In this document: one piece after another, positions 57,469 to 64,000 of the stretch | How positions within the stretch are numbered: the stretch's first letter is position 1 | Layout of the letters: each line of letters begins with the position of its first letter | Assembly (NCBI RefSeq): GCF_001659605.2 | Contig: NC_035164.2 | Span: forward strand, 18,880,000 to 18,943,999 | Direction of reading: 5' to 3' | Length of the DNA stretch: 64,000 nucleotides | DNA from: Manihot esculenta | Taxonomy: Eukaryota; Streptophyta; Magnoliopsida; Malpighiales; Euphorbiaceae | The notes under the pieces: model-generated | What the model was told of the DNA's origin: nothing | The model's input: the letters and a program-made list of their open reading frames with translations, nothing else | Databases searched by the model: none | Position numbers and translations under genes: made by a program

Positions 57469-58479
57469 ATGATGGAGTCCTTGGCAAGTGCTTTACAGAA
57501 CCTCACTCAGCGTGTAGACCAAATGGACACATCCAGGAGCAATTCTGAAACTCAAGGTAAGCTCCCTTCTCAAACTGAAACTAATCCCAGACAGAATGTG
57601 AGTGCCATTACCTTGAGAAGTGGAAAAGAGCTTCAAGATGCTAGCTATGAGCAAGAGAAGCAAGTTGCGCAAGAACCAACTGATTCAGAACCCTCTCCAA
57701 CGCATTCTGAAGGAGCGCAAAGGCAAGCCTCTGCAGAGCCTCCAGTGCAATCTGAAGCCATTCCTGCGCAGAAAGCTGATCCAAAGGTACGTTTTCATAT
57801 TCCACCTCCTTTTCCAAAGAGATTTGAAAGAACACAAAAAGAAAAGGAAGAAAAGGAGATCCTTGAGACTTTCAGAAAGGTGGAAATCAACATAACTCTG
57901 CTAGATGCTATCAAGAAGATTCCCAGGTACGCAAAATTCCTTAAAGAGTTGTGTACCAACAGAAAAAAGCTAGCTGAGAGAGAGAAAGTAAGTGTAGGTG
58001 AAGTTGTTACTGCTGTTATTAAAAAAAAGCTCCCTATTAAATGCAAAGACAAAGGTATGTTTGCGATTTCTTGCAAAATAGGGAATGTTAGAATTAAGAA
58101 AGCCATGTGTGATCTTGGTGCATCCATAAATGTCATGCCTCTCTCCATCTATAAATCTCTGAATGCATGTGCACTGAAAGACACAAGAGTTGTGATACAA
58201 TTAGATGATAGATCTGTGGTATATCCCTTAGGTGTTCTAGAAGATGTGTTAGTTCAAGTAGATGAACTTGTCTTTCCTGCAAATTTTTATGTGATTGATA
58301 CTAAGGAAGATAGTTGCAATACTAGTTCTGACATCCTTCTTGGACGTCCTTTCTTGAGTACTGCTAGGACTAAGATTGATGTGCATGATGGTACTTTGAC
58401 TATGGAGTTTGAAGGGGAAGTCATTAAGTATAATGTCTATGATGCTATGAAATACCCACATGATATGTCCCCTGTTTAA
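57469..58479 (+). CDS. Athila-like gag C-terminus and aspartic protease (C1)
   Basis: An open stretch of 336 codons in a frame different from the upstream gag. Residues 1-110 are a polar linker with TLRSGKEL, the usual marker of this lineage. Then comes FHIPPPFPKRF and a helical segment ending in FLKELCTNRKKL. The retropepsin-like domain at about 200-315 has DLGASINVMP as active site and ILLGRPFLSTARTKID near its end. DLGAS rather than DTGAS is usual for Athila-type proteases. Without the upstream frame and the missing RT it is a remnant of a polyprotein rather than a separate gene. Confidence 0.75.
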   Translation: MMESLASALQNLTQRVDQMDTSRSNSETQGKLPSQTETNPRQNVSAITLRSGKELQDASYEQEKQVAQEPTDSEPSPTHSEGAQRQASAEPPVQSEAIPAQKADPKVRFHIPPPFPKRFERTQKEKEEKEILETFRKVEINITLLDAIKKIPRYAKFLKELCTNRKKLAEREKVSVGEVVTAVIKKKLPIKCKDKGMFAISCKIGNVRIKKAMCDLGASINVMPLSIYKSLNACALKDTRVVIQLDDRSVVYPLGVLEDVLVQVDELVFPANFYVIDTKEDSCNTSSDILLGRPFLSTARTKIDVHDGTLTMEFEGEVIKYNVYDAMKYPHDMSPV

Positions 58480-58734
58480 GGTCTTGATATTGTTGACTGC
58501 TTGAGCCAGAAATTTTTTATGAGAATCAAGATTGTATTCTGAATGATGATCTTTGCAGGAATGAGAGCCAAAAAGAACCAAAACTGAAAGAGACAGTCTA
58601 TAGCATCCAACAGGTAGTTTGCAGTCAAGCACAGAATGAAGGAAGCTCAGTCACACCACTTCAGAAAGACCTTGCGCAGACTGAAGCCACTGCCTTTCGG
58701 CCGCTGAACATCACCATCTTTCGGCCACCGAACA
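58480..58734 (+). pseudogene. Athila-like region between protease and RT (C1), cut by C2
   Basis: Follows the protease stop. It aligns with C2 at about 61505-61750 (LDIIDCL, ATGATGATCTTTGCAGG, paired TTCGGCC motifs). It stops at GAACA before the C2 LTR. Confidence 0.7.
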
Positions 58735-58894
58735 TGATAGAGCATATTTTAGTCCATATTATCATGATCTTATTGATGTTTATTTACACCTTTTCTACCT
58801 AATTTTATGGTTTTAATCATGTTTTGCAGATATTAGGTGTAAAGAGACAATCTGGAGAAAATGCTCTTAAAACTGCCAAAAAGTGCCAAATATG

Positions 58895-59125
58895 GAAAGT
58901 GCCCAAAAAAAAAGTTTTCAAACATGGAAAGTGCTAAATAAGGAAAGTTTTCTGATAAGGAAAGTACCAGAAAAGGAAAGCGTAATCAACAGATTCTTTG
59001 AAATTCAAATTGCAGATTCTTCTTTCCTTATTCAGAAGGTGAAGCCAATTATGGAAAGTGTCAAATAAGGAAAGTTTTCAGAAAAGGAAAGTCCTCAAAT
59101 AAGGGAAGTGCAGAAGCAAAAGCAA
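58895..59125 (+). repeat. AAGGAAAGT-type purine repeats in the C2 LTR
   Basis: About ten irregularly spaced units of (A)TAAGGAAAGT or ATGGAAAGTG. Also at 36245-36345 (C1) and 63425-63655 (C2 3' LTR). Confidence 0.75.
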
Positions 59126-60320
59126 ATAAGGAAAGCTCTGTCAGAAGATTATTTGAAATTCAAATCGCAGATCTTTCTTTCCTCATTCAAAGATATGCAC
59201 ACCCTGCAGCAGTCAAATCTTCCTATTTAGGCAACAAGATTTCGTGAAGATGCACTTGCCTCTTCTTCATTCAGCATTCCAAATTCAAACGAAGGCTCCA
59301 CCTAAAAATGAAAGACTGGACAAATTTCTATCCCTTCTACATTCAATGACTGCGCTCCACTTTCTCTTCTGCAATCCGCGCGCATCCTTCCTCTTTTGAA
59401 GCCTGATCCGCGCACCTCCTTCCTTCTGGAGAATTTGCAACGCGATTCTTTCCTTTTCAGTACTTTGGACAGCCTCTTTACTAATTAGGAAGCAAGTATG
59501 ACCTAGGGCAGCACTTTCAACTATAAAAAGACACATAAGGAGCCTTCACACAACTTTTAAGCCCCCTTGGGAGGCATCTACGAAATTCACATCTCTTCTT
59601 CTACCTTTCTTCTTTTCTTTTATTTTTAATTTTGTTTCAGCCATGAGAGGCTCAAATCTTTTATTCTAGTTGAAGATTAGGTGATACTTTAGTTGTTTTA
59701 TGGATTGGGAGACTTGATTAAACATTGTTAAACTTTTGGTTGTTCAATATTCATGCAATTTCATGCTTGATTTCAATATTGCTTTGTTCTTTAGATCTAC
59801 GTTGATTCTTGATTGCAAAGTAATAATATGTTAGTTTGGATTATTTAAGTCCGTAATTGCTTAGATTATTCAAACATAAGAACACTTGGTGTAAAAAAAA
59901 CTAAGGAAATTGTATAATCTAACGACATCTCATGCGTTTGAGTAGTTAGGATTGGATCTCTCTCTTTCTTCATGCAATTAACAATTGTTTGATGCCTAAG
60001 GCCCAAGGACGTTTCTTGGCAATTTGTTAATTAGTAATTAATTAGAGGACGTTTCCTAATTGATTTAATCATAAGGAGAGACATGGTGGTGAGAAGCGTC
60101 TTCCATCTCCATAACTAATCTATTGGATCAATCAAAAGAAACTAAGTGTCAATGATCAATCCCAACAACTGAAGTGGATCCAATTCTTCAACTAGAGCTT
60201 TCTTATTATTTATTTCTCTTTATTTTTATTATTTGCTTTATTTTTATTGCTTTTAGTTTTAGATTAATTAAATCAATCTCAAACCCCCCCATTTTACTTT
60301 TACTGCAATTTATTTTTATT

Positions 60321-60550
60321 CCGCTTTCAGTTTATCTCGTTTTCAGTTTTATCTCGTTTCAGTTTATTTCGCTTTCAGCTTATTTTGCTTTCCATTTATT
60401 TCTCTTTCAGTTTTATTTTTGTTTCAGTTTTATCTCGTTTCAGTTTATTCTGCTTTCAGTTTTATCTCGTTTCAGTTTATTTTGCTTTCAGTTTATTTCT
60501 CTTTCAGATTTATTTTTGTTTCAGTTTATTTTTGTTTCAGTTTATTTTAT
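60321..60550 (+). repeat. About 14 units of a 16-18 bp CTTTCAGTTTATTT repeat
   Basis: Units read (C/T)(G/T)(C)TTTCAGTTT(T)AT(C/T)T(C). The encoded Phe/Leu/Ser-rich frames at 60174-60756 are a by-product. C1 has about two units at the matching place. Confidence 0.9.
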
Positions 60551-60683
60551 TGGTCTTGATAAGGAAAATAGGTAAGTCCTCAAATCCCTGTGGATTCGAT
60601 CCTTTCACCACTATCTGCAGTTGTAAATTGTTGATAACCAGAGAGGTTATTTTTTACCGGCTTCGACAACCGCGAGTCAAAAA

Positions 60684-60701
60684 TTTGCGCCGTTGCCGGA
60701 G
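60684..60701 (+). other. Primer binding site, Athila type (C2)
   Basis: TTGCGCCGTTGCCGGAGA, the same site as in C1 with a few differences, five bases after the LTR end. Confidence 0.8.
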
Positions 60702-60846
60702 AGTTGATTTAACTTATTTGTTTTTCTTTCAGGACCAAAATAAAAAAAAATTTTGAAGACCACCTTTGCGCAGGAGCACCTTCTGCAACACATTCAGCCG
60801 CCGAACATCTCACCAAAGGGCATAGTCATTATTGCGAATCTGAATC

Positions 60847-61890
60847 ATGAATGAGGTAAGTAGATCTGATTTTTCTTTACTGACATCTTTTATGAAAGAA
60901 TTTGCCATAGGACTAGTTCAACAGGTTCAAGCATCTCAGCCACTAAGGCCATATGGGACCCATGCTTATGTAGGACATCCCATTAATCAATGCCCTACAC
61001 TTTATGGGGATGGCCAGCCAGTATATGCATTTGGAGGATACTATGAACAACCTAGACATGATCCATACTCTCACACATATAATTCAGGTTGGAGAGACTG
61101 TCAGAACTTCGACTATGCTGGAGGTAACAATTACCAGAATTATCAAAGAGACGATCCCTACTCTGACACATACAATCCAGGTTGGAGAGACTATCCAGAC
61201 TCCAGTTATGCATGGGCTGATGACTACCAAAATTATCAGGGATATCAAGCCCAACCAAAACCTCCAAGTCCCAACATGCACCTTGATGAAGAGAAGATAA
61301 AGACATTGGCAATTTCTTTGCAATGTATCCAACAACAGATGGATCAATTGGACAAATCATTGAAGTCAATCATATTAAGAAGATAGCAAGAACTTCAAGA
61401 TGATGAGGATGATGATGAAAGTTGGTAAGTACAAGAACAAGCTACTGAAGAGACACAACCAGAAAACTGTTTGTCCAAACAAACTGATCAAACAGAACCT
61501 GTTGATAATTTAGATATCATTGATTGTTTGAGTGAAAACATTTTTTATATAAATCAAGACGATATACTAAATGATGATCTTTGCAGGGAAAAGACTCAGA
61601 AAGAGCCAGAATTGAAAGAAACTGACTGTTGCATCCATCAGGTGAACTGCAGCCAAGCACAGACTGAAGAGAGCTCTGTCGCACCACTTCAGGAAGGACT
61701 TGCGCAAACTGAAGCCATGACTTTTCGGCCGCCGAACTCCACCATCTTTCGGCCGTCGGAACATGCACCTCAGCTCCCATCGCAAACTGAAACCATCCTT
61801 CGGCCGCCGAACTCAGCCATCTTTCGGCCCGAATCCAACTACTCTTCAGCTCCCCTTTTAGTCAGATCTTGCGCAAGAAGGAGTACTTGA
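60847..61890 (+). pseudogene. Residual gag C-terminus and linker of C2
   Basis: One frame with stops at 61384-61386 and near 61427. The first part (MNEVSRSDFSLLTSF ... HPINQCPTLYGDG) matches the gag C-terminal region of C1 near 57130-57470. It carries two copies of DPYSxTYNxGWRD (residues about 75-120). The second part jumps past the protease to the LDIIDCL linker and ends with FRPPNSTIFRP-type repeats. The sequence before 60847 retains about 70 bp matching the gag start of C1, so the capsid core has been deleted between. The product, if made, has no known function. Confidence 0.65.
61724..61832 (+). repeat. Cluster of TTCGGCCGCCGAA-type motifs in element C2
   Basis: Four close variants of the near-palindrome TTCGGCCGCCGAA in about 110 bp of a gypsy internal region. 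The same motif fills parts of the A and B LTRs. Confidence 0.85.
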
Positions 61891-61954
61891 AAGCCTTTCA
61901 GTCCATGCTCACAAGGAACAAATGGTATTCTAAGCACCTGAACCAAAGGACCAT

Positions 61955-62248
61955 GTGGATCAATGCCTTCCCAAACCTCCGGATAAGGTAGAGTTTGTTT
62001 TGCCAGATTTTAGTACTAAATTGCAGCTACACATGGAGAAACATGAATTGGAGTTCAAAATGCTTCCCAATCATCTCAAAAATGCAAACATAAAGGCTAG
62101 AGGCATACCTCATCTGAAAGAGGAGAAGCTAATCATGTTACTTCATGAGTACATGGAAAAAGTAGGATGGGTCATGGCCAAATCAAAAGGAGTGCTACAC
62201 TTTTTGCTCAATGCAGTTGGGACGCTCTTCCTTTCCCCAATTACTTGA
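61955..62248 (+). pseudogene. Pre-RT fragment of C2; RT itself deleted
   Basis: The frame reads ELEFKMLPNHLKNANIK ... EEKLIMLLHEYMEKVGWVMAKSKGV, which matches the segment just before RT in Athila-like pol proteins (LPxHLKYA ... EEKLLxVLxEHKxAIGW). Similarity ends after KGV, where RT would begin, and the frame stops at 62248. Confidence 0.7.
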
Positions 62249-63268
62249 GCCTTGATCAAGAGGATCGCACCATGCACACCACACCCAGGGGAGTACTCAG
62301 TTTCCTTTGTTCTTTTATGTTTCTTATACATTGAGGACAATGCATGATTTAGGTGTGGGGGTGCACATTTCTGAATTTTTACTTTTTGAGTTTATTTTTG
62401 CTTTGATTTTTGGTTTGCTTGCATTAGTTGAAATTTTTCATTTTTTTTTTTTTGCTTTCAATAACACGCACAAATAGCCACAGTTTTTTTTATTTTGTTT
62501 CTGTTTTTGAGATGCTTTACTCATCATATAGACTATGTTGGATGAGCTTTTCTTTCCATGACCCCATTGATGTGATGACTCTTTAAACTTATGTTGAATC
62601 AGTTGCAGTGAGTTATATTCATGTTTGAGAATTACCTTTTGAATTGAATCTTTGAGTTTTCCATGGTGAAAAATATATTGATGACACTCATTAGAGAGAA
62701 TGAATTGAAAATTGTGTGAATGAACTTAACAGGACTTGATTTAGCAATTGGTGTTGATTGCCCAAATCATTGAGAGAAAGAAATTCACAAAGGCTTAGAC
62801 TTCAAAAGCACAAATTGAAAACTATTCCAATGGTCAAAAGACTATGAACAGAGCAAGTAGCCACTTGGACAGGTGACCAATTGAGTAATTGGGGGTGGGT
62901 ATCACAAATATGTACCTTCACGTCAAAAGGTTGGTGACTTGTTCAAGCAAAATTAAAAGTGTAAAAAGCTGAATAAAGTACTTCAAGGTAAGGGCAAGTC
63001 ACTCTGAAAGCTAGAAAAAGTCTTATCTGAACAAATAATATGTGCATGTATGATCTCTCTCTTGAGTAAAATAAATCCTAGCCATGGTAAGTAAAGGGAA
63101 ATAAGGAAAGAAGGTGAGTAATCTTCATGCATATATTCTTCACTGCAATGATTCAAAATAGGGGTCTAGAGTAAGAACTTAAGTGGAAATAAGGATCTAG
63201 AGTAAGAAAGCTTGTTTGACTATGTTTATTTGCTTGAGGACAAGCAAAAGGCAAGGTGTGGGGGTATT
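62249..63268 (+). other. 3' untranslated region of C2 with polypurine tract
   Basis: No gene. TTGAGGACAATGCATGATTT and GGTGTGGGGGTGCAC near 62332-62366 are typical of the 3' region of Athila/Tat elements. GGTGTGGGGGTATTT (63254-63268) precedes the 3' LTR and serves as polypurine tract. A T-rich run lies at 62430-62460. Confidence 0.7.
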
Positions 63269-64000
63269 TGATAGAGCATATTTTAGTCCATATTATCATG
63301 ATCTTATTGATATTTATTTACACCTTTTCTACCTAATTTTGTGGTTTTAATCATGTTTTGCAGATATTAGGTGTAAAGAGACAATCTGGAGAAAATGCTC
63401 TTAAAACTGCCAAAAAGTGCCAAATATGGAAAGTGCCCAAAAAGAAAAGTTTTCAAATATGGAAAGTGCTAAATAAGGAAAGTTTTCTGATAAGGAAAGT
63501 ACCAGAAAAGGAAAGCGTAATCAATAGATTCTTTGAAATTCAAATTGCAGATTCTTCTTTCCTTATTCAGAAGGTGAAGCCAATTATGGAAAGTGTCAAA
63601 TAAAGAAAGTTTTCAGAAAAGGAAAGTCCTCAAATAAGGGAAGTGCAGAAGCAAAAGCAAATAAGGAAAACTCAGTCAGAAGATTATTTGAAATTCAAAT
63701 CGCAGATCTTTCTTTCCTCATTCAAAGATATGCACACCCTGCAGCAGTCAAATCTTCCTATTTAGGCAGCAAGATTTCGTGAAGATGCACTTGCCTCTTC
63801 TTCATTCAGCATTCAAAATTCAAACAAAGGCTCCACCTAAAAAGGAAAGACTGGACAGATTTCTTTCCCTTCTGCATTCAATGACTGCGCTCCACTTCCT
63901 CTTCTACAATCCGCGCGCATCCTTCCTCTTTTGAAGCCTGATCCGCGCACCTCCTTCCTTCTGGAGAATTTGCAACGCGATTCTTTCCTTTTCAGCACTT
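63269..64000 (+). mobile_element. 3' LTR of element C2, truncated by the window end
   Basis: Begins TGATAGAGCATATT and follows 58735 onward with scattered substitutions (for example GATGTTTA against GATATTTA). The AAGGAAAGT repeats are at about 63425-63655. Confidence 0.9.

Larger units (their letters stand above)
58735..60679 (+). mobile_element. 5' LTR of element C2
   Basis: TGATAGAGCATATT to CCGCGAGTCA, 1,945 bp. The TATA box is TATAAAA at 59522-59528. It is longer than the C1 LTR partly because of the CTTTCAGTTTATT repeats at 60321-60550, and it has extra AAGGAAAGT units at 58895-59125. I see several substitutions against the 3' LTR, so it is older than A and B. Confidence 0.9.
36094..64000 (+). 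mobile_element. Athila-like Ty3/gypsy element C1, interrupted by A/B and C2
   Basis: C1 starts with an LTR at 36094 in the copia integrase region. It has the TGGCGCCGTTGCCGGGGA primer site typical of Athila-type elements, gag split by element A, then a DLGASIN-type protease. C2 interrupts it at 58735, and its RT, integrase and 3' LTR are not in the window. Confidence 0.8.
58735..64000 (+). mobile_element. Non-autonomous Athila-like element C2 (deletion derivative)
   Basis: 5' LTR 58735-60679, primer site, about 2.6 kb internal region, 3' LTR from 63269 cut by the window end. It lacks capsid core, protease, RT, RNase H and integrase. It sits inside C1: the sequence before 58735 is C1 internal sequence without a polypurine tract, so this LTR is not the C1 3' LTR. 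Confidence 0.85.

Noticed and set aside
58735..60679. This LTR as the 3' LTR of C1
   Set aside because: No polypurine tract precedes it and a primer site follows it. It is the 5' LTR of a second element inserted in C1.
60174..60756. Two Phe/Leu-rich frames resembling membrane proteins
   Set aside because: They are translations of the TTTCAGTTTATT repeat in the C2 LTR.

Overview
The window is repeat-derived plant DNA, almost certainly from a flowering plant. It holds plant-type Ty1/copia and Ty3/gypsy LTR retrotransposons (chromovirus and Athila-like lineages) and integrated Caulimoviridae (pararetrovirus) genomes. I see no host single-copy gene, tRNA or rRNA, and the species cannot be fixed from the sequence alone.

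Layout. (1) 1-1010 is the 3' part of a chromovirus-type LTR. (2) 1011-3126 and 33441-36093 read as two halves of one old copia element: LTR, tRNA-Met primer site, leader, then a gag-integrase frame with many stops. (3) Its leader is split by a 30.3 kb block of endogenous pararetrovirus (EPRV), 3127-33440, built from four closely similar copies of one ~7.8 kb viral genome: copy 1 (+), copy 2 (-), copy 3 (-), copy 4 (+). Copies 1|2 meet tail to tail, 2-3 are head to tail, 3|4 meet head to head. Each genome has ORF1, a polyprotein of about 1,832 residues (movement protein, coat region, zinc knuckle, aspartic protease, reverse transcriptase, RNase H), overlapping by 26 nt a ~545-residue ORF2 of unknown function. 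A promoter and poly(A) region follows. This organisation fits the florendovirus type. ORF1 is broken in all four copies by different lesions; ORF2 is open in copies 1-3.

(4) At 36094 an Athila-like gypsy element (C1) enters the copia integrase region. Its gag is split at 38256 by chromovirus A (38257-56528, TSD TGACA). The 3' LTR of A is split at 45061 by chromovirus B (45062-54640, TSD TCCTT). B is full length, with one open 1,644-residue gag-pol and LTRs differing at two positions I could see. (5) At 58735 a second, internally deleted Athila-like element (C2) sits inside C1 and runs off the window.

How it works together. B looks autonomous. A has nearly identical LTRs but a decayed pol and no integrase, and C2 lacks capsid core, protease and RT; both look mobilised by partners. 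The viral array places promoters and poly(A) signals so that copy 2 could be transcribed as a terminally redundant RNA, while the inverted junctions could give long double-stranded RNA. All coordinates and comparisons were read by eye; identity levels are estimates unless individual differences are named.
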